Of a stretch of DNA of 64,000 nucleotides, positions 55,697 through 64,000 are shown in pieces. Under the pieces are notes generated by a model. It had not been told where the DNA came from. It searched no databases and saw nothing but the letters and a program-made list of their open reading frames with translations. Location: NCBI GenBank assembly GCA_012976225.1, contig JAAVVG010000008.1:806001-870000 (forward strand), read 5' to 3'. Source of the DNA: Golubevia sp. BC0850. Taxonomy: Eukaryota > Basidiomycota > Exobasidiomycetes > Golubeviales > Golubeviaceae. The position numbers and the translations under genes were made by a program. Positions within the stretch are counted from its first letter, which is position 1. The number at the start of each line of letters is the position of its first letter.

Positions 55697-56524
55697 TCTA
55701 GTTTTGGTATGTGGGGAGAAAGAGAAGTAGGGATCTTGTTGAAAGTTGAAAAGTAGTGTAGAGTAGGGTGCGGATGAAGAATGACTGAGCCAAAGGTCGA
55801 TGCGCACTTGGCAACCGACTCTCTGATCTCAGCTGAAATTCTCTTCTGACGAAAAGAGTGGAAAAAAAGTGAAGAAAGAGTCTGGAAAAGAGAGTCAGAT
55901 CTCTTAAAAGAGAGAAGATGGGAAGATTTGGAGTGAATGTTACAGAAGAACGAGGAAGGGCGAAGAACGAATCTTGCCAAATCGATCTCACGAGGTGCTT
56001 TTTCAAATTCTGAAAAGTAGTTCATGCTTTTCATCCCCGAAGCGTTTTCCCAGCTCAAATCGCGGAGAGGTCCAACTCCGATTATTGATCATTGTTATCC
56101 CTTCTTTTCCCAAAGGCAGAGGGGGGTCTTTCCTTCCCTCCTACCAATCCGTTTTCCAAACAACTTTTGCTAACGAATTTAAGCCAAGATTACCCCTTCT
56201 AACGGAATCTACAAAACTGGTTCTAGAAAACACGTTGTTTCTCAACTCAGCAGTCCCGAGAAAGGTCGCGTATCGATCCCGTGTGTGGTCATGCGGTACA
56301 AGTTTAACGGTCTAGACGTTAATCTGTCGACGGGACTGCTCTTTCTACTTCCGGCAATCTCTTTCTCAGAATGAAAGCACTCAAGGAAGAAACGTTGGGG
56401 TCAAAGAAAGGCTACAAAAAGGTGGGCTTCAGATGATTTCTTTTCCCCCCTCCTTATCCTCATCAAACTTGATCTACTCTCTCCTCACTCCTCTTCAAGA
56501 ACTCCCTCCTATCTCAATTTCAAG
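55697..56524. other. Divergent intergenic region with an inverted repeat
   Basis: About 830 bp between the start codons of the Ser-rich gene (minus) and the WSC gene (plus). It includes the promoters of both and a 10-bp perfect inverted repeat at 56249-56258 and 56331-56340. No coding exon is supported. Confidence 0.45.
56249..56340. repeat. 10-bp perfect inverted repeat with 72-bp spacer
   Basis: AGCAGTCCCG at 56249-56258 is answered by CGGGACTGCT at 56331-56340. The arms could close a stem around the spacer. The spacer lacks tRNA D-, anticodon and T-arm patterns, so I do not call it a tRNA. Confidence 0.65.
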
Positions 56525-57958
56525 ATGTTACTCGCTTCAACTCTTCTCTTCGCTCTATCAGCATCAGCTTCTCCACTTTTGGAAACTCGTCAAGCTTCGA
56601 CTAGATTCTCACCTGCCGGTGGTAACAAGGCCAATTGGGAGGTGAGTTAATCTTCTCCAACCTTTCTAACTCTCCGATACTAACCTAAATCCTCTCACTT
56701 TCTTCCCAGACTCTCGGATGTGCCATGGACAAATATCCAGATGCCAGAATCCTAACTTCTGGATATACTGAATCATCAAAGATGACGATTGGAACCTGTC
56801 TCAACTATTGCTCTTCTCAAGGAACTCATCTAGCAGGTTTAGAAAACGGAAATCAATGTTTCTGTGGAGCTGATTTCAGAAATGGTGGATCTATCCAGAC
56901 CAACAGTACCTCTCTTCCTGGAAAATGTACTTCCAACGCCAATGGAAACTCGAACCAGAGCGGAGGTGGAGCCAATTCACTTCTAGTTTTCCAATCTAAA
57001 GTCAATCCTATTCCAACTCAACCCCGAGTCAATAACACTTCCTTCGCAGGTTGTTATCCAGACGCAGAGAACAAAAGGTTACTTCCAAACTCAATTCAAG
57101 TCAGTGGTGCTATGACTAATCAAAAATGTTTGACAGCTTGTACTGCTAAAGGTTATGATCTTTGTGGAACTGAATTTAGAAATCAATGCTTTGGAGGGAA
57201 TTCTCAGAACATTCCAATGCCCAAGATGTTGGATTCTACTAGATGCGAGTACTCTTGTGAAGGCGATACTGCACAAGTCTGTGGTGGCGCTGGAGCTTTG
57301 TCGTGAGTATTAAGGTCTTCCTTTTGCTTTTGATTTTAATTTTGATTTTTTGGTTTTCATCATTGATAGAAAACTGACCTTCCTAACAATCTTTCTCCCC
57401 AATGTTTTGCACGCCACACAGAATCTACCTCACTCAACCTGCTCCAGCTCCATCAGCTCCATCAGCTCCATCTCCAATCGTAGTTAATGGAACTAGAACT
57501 TACAACTACAAAGGATGCTACACGTGAGTATAAAAATCTTTGTTTTCCTAACACCATCTCCTCCATCTCCTCATCTGACCCTGTCTCTTCCATTGCAACT
57601 TCTCTCAACAGTGATCGTTCCGACTCTCAAGGAAGGGCTTTAACCGGAAGATACTCTTCAAGTTCCAAGAACACTAACGAAGCTTGTGTTACCACTTGTT
57701 CAAACAACGGATTCAAATATGCTGGTGAGTTGAACTTGAGATTGGTATTTGTCAACTTGATTCTCCAAGCTGACCTCTCCTCTCTCCTCTCCTCTCCATC
57801 TACCAGCCACCGAAAATGGTAACGAATGTCGCTGTGGAAACTCACTAGCCAGTTTCAGTAAAAACACTGCTACCTGTGATGTCACTTGTCCTGGTAATTC
57901 AACCACCTCATGCGGTGGTTCTAACTACGCCATGACTCTTTATCAACTCCAAGCTTAA
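56525..57958 (+). CDS. Secreted protein with three WSC domains, 358 aa
   Basis: Exons are 56525..56641, 56710..57302, 57422..57523, 57612..57724 and 57807..57958 (359 codons). A signal peptide is clear (MLLASTLLFALSASASP). Three WSC cysteine domains follow. The first has LGCAMDKYPDARIL, CLNYCSSQGTHLAGLENG and QCFCGADF. The second has AGCYPDAENKRLL, CLTACTAKGYDLCGTE, CEYSCEGDTAQVCGGAGAL. The third has YKGCYTDRSDSQGRAL, CVTTCSNNGFKYAATENGNE, CRCGNS and CPGNSTTSCGG. A proline/alanine/serine linker (PAPAPSAPSAPS) separates domains two and three. WSC domains bind carbohydrate. With no transmembrane helix or GPI signal at the end (YQLQA), this is probably a secreted glucan- or wall-binding protein rather than a Wsc stress sensor. 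Several N-x-S/T glycosylation sites are present. Confidence 0.92.
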
Positions 57959-58008
57959 TGAGTCGATTCAAATCGGATTCCAAGGACGTTTCTCCCTCTC
58001 TCTCTTCT

Positions 58009-58046
<38 letters not shown>

Positions 58047-58460
58047 TTCATGTCTCTCGGTCATACCTCAAGAAGCTGAAATAAAGCTTGTCACCTGCGC
58101 TCTCAACTTCTCCCCAAATTTCATCCTCTGATCTAAAAAGTGTTATCTCACATCACCTCATTTTCTTTGCTCTTTCCTTCATTCTTGTCTATTAGAACCT
58201 CTCTGCGAAATCTTCTTCTTAACTTTTATCAGTCTTTTGACTTTCCTTTTCTGCTTCTTTAGTTGGACTGGAATCAATTAGATGCTGTTGGAACATGGAT
58301 GGTTTTGGAAGCAAGAAGCCTCTTCCTTTCTTCCTTCCTCTGACCATCTTGACTTTTCACCCAAAATTGTTCAAACGTTCAATCTTCAGCAATCCTCAAA
58401 GAAGTTACAGGGAAATTCGTCCTTCTTTAACCTTTACTAATCACAGCACAGCTTATCATA
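57959..58460. other. Intergenic between the WSC gene and copy E
   Basis: About 500 bp, starting with the WSC 3' UTR and a long CT microsatellite. No supported gene. Confidence 0.5.
58012..58043. repeat. (TC)n microsatellite, 32 bp
   Basis: Alternating T and C, uninterrupted for 32 bp, about 50 bp after the WSC gene stop. Confidence 0.85.
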
Positions 58461-60534
58461 ATGACAAAGAGAGCCAACGAAGATACTCAATCCGAACAGG
58501 AACCATCTGCCAAACGCAGCATCGCTTCAGAACAGCAACATGCTACAAACTGAAGGAAGCTCAAGATGCTTTGAACAGATTGGATTACAAGACAGCAGAG
58601 GAGTTGTGTACCAAGGCGAGTTACTTCACCACGCTGCTTTTCGAGAATGTATTGGCTGAGAAGAAGTCTTCCTTCGTTCTAAAGTCTCCCTGCTGGCCTG
58701 CTGCTCATTCTTATCCTCCTCGTCCTTTTCCCTTTTTTGCTTCAGATGATCGACTCAAAACCTGATTCAATTGAATCGTTATTGATGAGAAGCAAGAGTC
58801 TAGGATCAAGAGGAGAAGTTCACGAGGCTGCGAAGGATGTTGAGCAGGCACAGCAAAAGAAGAGGAATCTACAGGTGAGTTCAAGTGAAGGTTCTTCTTT
58901 GTTCTTGCTCGCTTCTTCCTAGCTCTCAACTGAAACATCATTCTGCGGACCTTGATCCCTCAAATCATCAGACTCATCTCAGAGCGGTGTGCCCCTACCT
59001 CGGACTAGCTCTTCATCACTTGGAACTTGCGGAACAGGACTACTACGACGACGACGACGAGAGCGAAGACCGCCCCTCCCTGGAAGTAACCTTCAAAGAT
59101 TTGAAAGAAGGAATCAAGTCACTCAAGGCCAGAGAGCTCAAGAGCCGTTTCGAGATCCCGACCTCTTTCTCAAACTCTTCTCCTTCTGTGATGCTCCTTC
59201 TCTCGTCAAAGCGACTGCAGTCTCGAAGGCTTGGAATCAATCTCTCCTTGGCTCATTGGAACTCTTCCGTAACTTCAAGATGGAAGGAAACGGAGAGCGA
59301 ATCTGCAAAGGACTGAAGATCTTCAGTCAACGGAGCAAGGTCTCAATTCGAAAAACGGAACTGGAATCTGATGACAAGCTGGACGCTCCTCTACAAAAAC
59401 GACTGGGAAATCTCATCAAGAAATCATCCAAGAGTCTCCAGGTTCTCGCAGTAGGTCATCAAGGAGATCTCTGCAAGTTGATACATGATGTGGCTGGTGA
59501 AAGCAACGAGTGAGTCGTGCCAAGTTCCACGAGAGAGAAAAGGGGAGTCCTGCCCCCCAACAGAGGCAAAACGACCCTTGAATTCCCGTCCAACTGGAAA
59601 GATTCACTGGTTACTCTGGAATGGACATCAGGAGAGGAGAATCTGGCATGTAACGATGCTCTCTTGGAACGTCTTCGAGGAGCAAGGGAGGTCGACATCA
59701 GCAGCACCGAGCTCAGTTCGACCTGGATCGTCAAGCTTCTGTCGTCAAACTCAAGACTAGATAGTGTGTCTTTATCGCATGGAGTAACTCAAGTCGACAA
59801 CATTCCACCGATGAACCTGCCCAACCTCAGCTATCTATTCCTCGATCCGCCTCCAAAATCAACTCAATCTGGAGACTCGAGCCTCTTCTTCAAGAACCTC
59901 AACCCACCAAGACTGAGAACTCCTGAAGTCGATCGCTTGAGAACACAAGATCTCTCTTTCCTCAGCACCACGTCTCCTCTCGAAGAACTCTTTCTCTACG
60001 ACCTTCAAATCACGAATCACGCCTCTGCCAAAGCAGCCGCGTCTGCTCTCATTGAATCGATCAAAGATTGGCCAAAGCTTTGCAATCTAAAACACCACTT
60101 TCCGGGACCTACTCCATCCACCTTTTATGAGCAACTAGTTCAGCTTCTAACTCCACTCTCCAGGGAGGGAATTCGAGCAGGCTTTCGAGAAAGAATGCCG
60201 CTACCAGGTCTGCGGTCTCTCACACTAGAACCGGATCCGGATACAGATTCCAACCAATCCACGGAAATTGACAGTGCAGATCTAGCAGCACTGGTGCGAG
60301 CAAGGAAGGCGGCAAACTCGAGTCAGTCGTCTGGAAACGTAATGGCAATCGCCAAAGGACTCCTCGATACTTTGGACTCGAGCCCTTCGGAAGGAGAACC
60401 AGCTGTCAAATAACCTCAATCCTCCTCTGAAATCGAAGACTTGGAATTGCAAACGCCGGTGAGAGGGGGTGCAGCCATGAAATCTTGGCTGCAGGAGAAC
60501 GTCGCAGATCTCAAGGTGCAGGCATGGGTTTGAT
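58461..60534 (+). pseudogene. TPR/F-box/LRR family, copy E, disrupted
   Basis: Exon 1 is 58461..58615 (MTKRANEDTQSEQEPSAKR). One base is missing after EQQHA, so the frame hits TGA, and the donor is GC (GCGAGT). Exon 2 is 58746..58874 (MIDSKPDSIESLLMRSKSLG) and is intact. Exon 3 starts at 58972 (THLRAVCPYLGLALHHLELA). A frame change near 59150 separates the TPR block from the F-box (DPDLFLKLFSFCDAPSLV, VSKAWNQSLLGSLELFRNF). TGA at 59511 and TAA at 60411 interrupt the LRR and tail parts, which are otherwise open for 296 codons (NDALLERLRGAREVDISSTE, SLFFKNLNPPRLRTPEV). The tail (SWLQENVADLKVQAWV) ends TGA 60532-60534, then a GTGAGT donor. It has the fullest length of the five copies and is closest to copy B. 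Confidence 0.82.
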
Positions 60535-61125
60535 CCTCGGAAGGGTGAGTCTACAGTCTTCCGATAACGCCTTCGACCCTTTCATTCTAGCAACCAATGG
60601 ATATTGACGTCTCCTCTTTTTTAAATTGCCCATCTCCAGAAGCAATCCCACCTCAATCTTCATTCAAGTACCTCTCTTCTTCCCTCTTTCCAAAATTTTC
60701 TTTAATCATTACCTTCAAACCCTCGTATTTCCAAGCAACCGCACTCTCGACACGTCTCAGCCTTCTTCGAAAGTCTTCTTCCTTCATCAGACCTTCTCCT
60801 ACATCAAGTACCGCTTTGTAATAGTGCCTCACACTCCAAAAAACCAAAAGTTGAAGAGAGTCGGACTTCTCAATTGTTCATAGAGTACAACAATTGTCAA
60901 TGACCAATCATCAAACGCATTGCTCTCTTTTTCTATACCTTTGCTTGATGTGCCTCTACGCTGGAAGTGGGAGCCAGTACCATACTTGGGGGCGTGATAC
61001 AATTCTAGTTCCGGGCTGTAAGAGTCAGTTTTGCGACAGAGATCTATGGAAAGGGAGGTGAGAGAGAGGGAGAGGTAGGTTCAAAGCACTCAGACGACCT
61101 AAATAAGAGCTGACAAAACTCACAT
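60535..61125. other. Intergenic, last intron of copy E and 3' region of the F-box gene
   Basis: About 590 bp. The left part begins with a GTGAGT that corresponds to the family's post-stop intron. A pyrimidine-rich stretch at 60600-60800 follows. No gene is supported. Confidence 0.45.
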
Positions 61126-62328
61126 CTAGCAACGTATCTCAATGAGATTATGATCGTCATCAACATCTACTATTTCTAAACCATTCTTTTTGAGCTCAGC
61201 GAGTTGACTAGATTCGAATCGACCAAGGGGCATGACGAGCTTCCGAAGCGAGACCGCTTCAATCCCATCGACCTCCTTCCGAATCGTTGCTTCCGATTTC
61301 CTTCTCATAAGGGCTGTTATCAGAGCCGAAGTTGAAGAAGCCTGCTTGAGAGAGTTCTCCTCCACCCTCAAAGTCTCCAGACGAGGGCACCTTTCCTCCA
61401 GTCCTTCCCAAGCTTCGCAGACATCATCCTGGCCGTCGCAGAGCCAGAGTTCTTGAACGGACCGAGGCAATCCACCGAGAGTCCACCTGGAGTATCGTTC
61501 GAGAACTAGTATGTGAAGGTTGGGGCAGTCGATCCAGGATGGAAACTCCAGCCCATCGCAGCTCAATTCTAGGACTTGGAGTGACAGGAGGGATAGGGGT
61601 TCGAGTAGCTCCGTTTCTCCGGTCTTTTCACAAAGGGATAGCTTCAGATGAATTAAAGATTGAGAGAATGAGTTGAGAATCGATAAAGCTTCGTGCGGGT
61701 AGTAGGTAGAAGCAGAAGCGAAAGACGCAACTGAGCTGAAGGTATCTTGATAGAATCCAACCCATTCCTGACTCGAGAGTCGCTCTATCCATAGAATTTG
61801 AGGTCCTGTACTCCTGACCCGAAGAGCGCTTTTGTCAGCTGGCTTTCTGTTGAGAAGTCGACATCGTGAGATGTTGACCGGGACGACGACAAGTTCCCTA
61901 AGATTGGGCATCCTACAGGCCAGCTGAAGTATCTTGATGATTGCTTGGTCTGGAAAATACGTCTTGATAGATATGTCGACTAGAGATTCAGAGGACCGGC
62001 CTATCACGTTGAGGAGATGGCGAACATTTCCTGCTGCTTCCAACTTCTTCGTTTCGATCGAAACCCTTTTGAGACTGCTGCAGGACTTTTCGTCGAAAAG
62101 ATCTAGCAGAAAATTTGACCAGTTCGGGTGATTGTCGTTTTCTTGATGAAATTCGAAGATCCTCCAGAGCGATGGGTGAGCTTCTAGCATCTCAAACCAC
62201 GATTTGCACACACTTCTCGACTTGAGGATGTGGAGTGAGTAGAGATTCGAGATTACCAGATATAGAAGCTCTGGAGCGAGCTTAGAAGTCAAGTTCTGAT
62301 CCTGCTTTGTTGAAAGACTGGCGGGCAT
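61126..62328 (-). CDS. F-box and leucine-rich protein, 400 aa (intact, unrelated to copies A-E)
   Basis: A single minus-strand exon starts at ATG 62328 (MPASLSTKQDQNLTSKLAPE) and ends with TAG at 61126-61128. An F-box occupies about residues 16-55: KLAPELLYLVISNLYSLHIL, SRSVCKSWFEMLEAHPSLWR. This is the standard Skp1-binding module of SCF ubiquitin ligases. The remainder has leucine-rich strands in LRR-like spacing (LRELVVVPVNISRCRLLN, SLLSLQVLELSCDGLEF, LHILVLERYSRWTLGGL, CPRLETLRVEENSLKQ). The target is unknown. An in-frame ATG at 62373 would add 15 hydrophobic residues; I prefer 62328. It differs from copies A-E in having no TPR leader and no introns, and in being intact. Confidence 0.85.
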   Translation of the reverse strand: MPASLSTKQDQNLTSKLAPELLYLVISNLYSLHILKSRSVCKSWFEMLEAHPSLWRIFEFHQENDNHPNWSNFLLDLFDEKSCSSLKRVSIETKKLEAAGNVRHLLNVIGRSSESLVDISIKTYFPDQAIIKILQLACRMPNLRELVVVPVNISRCRLLNRKPADKSALRVRSTGPQILWIERLSSQEWVGFYQDTFSSVASFASASTYYPHEALSILNSFSQSLIHLKLSLCEKTGETELLEPLSLLSLQVLELSCDGLEFPSWIDCPNLHILVLERYSRWTLGGLPRSVQELWLCDGQDDVCEAWEGLEERCPRLETLRVEENSLKQASSTSALITALMRRKSEATIRKEVDGIEAVSLRKLVMPLGRFESSQLAELKKNGLEIVDVDDDHNLIEIRC

Positions 62329-63421
62329 GACTGAAAAGAGAGAAAGACAGGGGAACAGAGGTCCTGTGAGCATCTCTGATGCCCGAATCTCCTGTTAAAG
62401 AACTCACTCAATTCAATAATGAAACCAAGTGTGCCCAAAGTTCCGATGTCTTTGGTGGTGGAAGGACTGGCGCCGTTTCAAGTCTAGAAGGCAAGGGATG
62501 AAAGGCCGAAAGTCAGCTGAAGCGCCGCAGAGTTTCGCTTGATCACATTGACTCCCTCACCTTCCAAGGGAGCTTAGTATCTTCCTAGAAATATGGTTTG
62601 GGAAGAGAAAGAAGAACAAAGGTAGAGAGATCTTTTAAAGTCTCGGAGAGGGACCCTCCCGGTCTGGAACCGGTAAGGTCGGAAGGTGAAGGAGAGACGT
62701 TTGATTCTCAAAATCTTGTCAAGTGAAACGTGACTAGGAGCAGAAATACTGAGAGGGTGCGGGTGAGAGATGGAGTGGAACCGTGCTGAAAGTACCTTCA
62801 GTAGACAAACGCTAGCGTTAATCAATTCGAATAAATATACTCTTGTCTCTGGTTTTGTCTCGAGCTAAATTGAGTTCATGGTCGGTATATATGCTCGTTT
62901 CACTCGCAAAGATGGAAGGTCACACATCGAAGAAAGGAAACAATGAGGTGAGATATCCTTCATCAAGATTATATATCATCAACGAAACTGAGACGGAAAC
63001 GCACGATTAGTTTGATTTCGAGAGTTAAGTTAAGAGAACTACAGAGAGAAGTGTGAGTGAGAATCTGAGATACAGAGAGAGAATAGGATCTACAGTATAA
63101 GTTCTTAAAATTCTTGAAGAAGAACGTGAGATGGGAGCGAGGAGAATGGCTTGAAATTGGAAAGTCGACGGAAGTTGAGGTGCGAGAAAAAGAACGTGAA
63201 TTCTGAATGTGACGATGGCGTTGTTTCGCATTGAAGAAGAAGAGGAGAATGATCGCATCAAAGAAAAGGTGACGAAAGGGAGAGAAAAGAGGAGAGAAAA
63301 GAGGAGAGAAAAGTGCAGAATGACCCGCTTTCTTGAGCTCTAAGGTTACAACATGACTGATCTTGACGAAGGAAGGTGACGATATAGAGAGTTAGAAGTG
63401 AAAGCGAGAATAAGGGATTTG
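62329..63421. other. Intergenic, no supported gene
   Basis: About 1.1 kb: the promoter of the F-box gene on the left and the 3' region of the terminal gene on the right. Open frames on the minus strand (62574-62825, 63025-63521) lack features. Confidence 0.5.
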
Positions 63422-64000
63422 TTAAGCAGTTCCAGCGTCGATCAGACCACCCAGCAAAGCAGTTGAGAGTTTCGCTAGGGTGAGTCGCTTCTCGTCGTCC
63501 AGAGAAACGAAGGCACCGCAATCCAGGAGAGAAGCATAACCACTCTCTTCAAGGAAAGCGATGGGACCACCTCTCTTTGCAGTCTCGACCAACTGAGCGG
63601 CAAAGACTGGCTCCGAGACTCCGATGTGAGCGATTGTCTGGACGGCTTCAAGGATGTGAGCAGACTGAGAGTTGACGAAGACCTCTCGCATACCTGGAGC
63701 TAGTGATTCATAGCTGGGAAGAGAGAAGATAAGAAAATGAGATGTTGAATCAGTGGGGCTGTCGATTTGATGCAAGGTCACAATAATACTCACAGAATCG
63801 ACACGATCGCAGGAGCTTCGATGGCAGAATCCGCCAAAAATCTGTAGAGCAGCAATCTCTCGGCATCTGATTCCGCATACTGTAGGAGACTTGCGGCTAA
63901 AGTGACTACCAGCAAAGCGATCTTGTTCTCAGGGGCGTTGAGATGTTGATAGAGACTGTTCTGACCTTGTTTCCTTTCCAGAACGGCTGTCTCGCAAACC
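63422..64000 (-). CDS. C-terminal part of an unrecognised helical protein (partial)
   Basis: Two minus-strand exons are visible: from beyond 64000 to 63794, and 63713..63422, stop TAA at 63422-63424. The intron opens GTGAGT and ends TTCCCAG. The product is alpha-helical with alternating leucines (NKIALLVVTLAASLLQYAES, LLLYRFLADSAIEAP, AHILEAVQTIAHIGVSE, LTLAKLSTALLGGLID), resembling an ARM/HEAT-type solenoid end. No signature allows a name. The gene continues outside the window. Confidence 0.7.

Noticed and set aside
56225-56345. tRNA-like spacing around the inverted repeat
   Set aside because: Stem is 10 bp and there is no TTC-type T loop, D-loop GG or anticodon arm on either strand.
1-64000. 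Transposons, LTR-type or virus-like elements
   Set aside because: No reverse transcriptase, integrase, transposase, capsid or terminal-repeat pattern was recognised; the repeated family consists of host-type genes with introns.
1-64000. CRISPR arrays, operons or bacterial-type ribosome sites
   Set aside because: The region is eukaryotic with spliceosomal introns; no regularly spaced direct repeats were seen.

Overview
This is nuclear DNA of a basidiomycete fungus. The genes are dense and rich in introns, with introns of roughly 60-210 nt that nearly all open GTGAGT or GTAAGT and close with a pyrimidine tract plus CAG/TAG. The proteins (DBP8, BRAP2/ETP1, a YRB2-type Ran-binding protein, GMF, the condensin kleisin BRN1, eIF3d, VID27, WSC proteins) are fungal. 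The DBP8 tail and RG-rich insert and the long Ser-rich disordered regions fit a basidiomycete, possibly Pucciniomycotina. I cannot name a species. I see no tRNA or rRNA gene, no CRISPR array, and no intact transposon or virus-like element.

Layout. 1-0.35 kb holds the 3' end of a P5C dehydrogenase gene. 1-1.5 kb holds a small unknown gene. 3-5.2 kb is DBP8 (minus). 5.4-7.4 kb is a decayed TPR/F-box/LRR gene (copy A). 8.4-11 kb is an eight-exon membrane protein (minus). 11.2-12.5 kb holds unresolved coding fragments. 13.3-15.9 kb is BRAP2/ETP1. 17.6-20.3 kb is a RanBP1-domain protein. 20.7-22 kb is a membrane-anchored alpha/beta hydrolase (minus). 22.4-23.4 kb (GMF, minus) and 23.5-26 kb (Gfo/Idh/MocA oxidoreductase, plus) are divergent neighbours, and both use microexons. 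26.5-28 kb is family copy B. 29.3-30.7 kb is a secreted hydrolase. 32.5-34.3 kb is copy C. 34.9-36.5 kb is an epoxide-hydrolase-like enzyme. 36.9-40.9 kb is BRN1 (minus). 41.5-44.3 kb is eIF3d (minus). 44.8-48.5 kb is VID27. 49-50.3 kb is copy D (minus). 51.2-55.7 kb is a 1491-residue intronless Ser-rich protein (minus). 56.5-58 kb is a three-WSC-domain secreted protein. 58.5-60.5 kb is copy E. 61.1-62.3 kb is a different, intact F-box protein (minus). 63.4-64 kb is the 3' end of an unknown gene (minus).

The most unusual content is a dispersed gene family with five copies (A-E) scattered between ordinary housekeeping genes. Its ancestral plan can be read by comparing the copies: a conserved N-terminal leader, TPR-like helices in exons 1-3, an F-box, an LRR-like solenoid, and a conserved C-terminal tail that ends in TGA just before a further splice donor. 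This is the domain order of Pof3/Dia2-type F-box proteins. Every copy here is broken, each by its own mixture of stops, frameshifts and internal deletions. Introns are kept, so the copies arose by DNA-level duplication rather than retroposition. This looks like a lineage-specific birth-and-death family of ubiquitin-ligase adaptors.

Exon models were built by hand from splice motifs. For every multi-exon gene with its start inside the window that I call complete, the summed exon lengths were checked to be divisible by three. Apart from the microexons and one 63-nt intron discussed below, the junctions are unambiguous.
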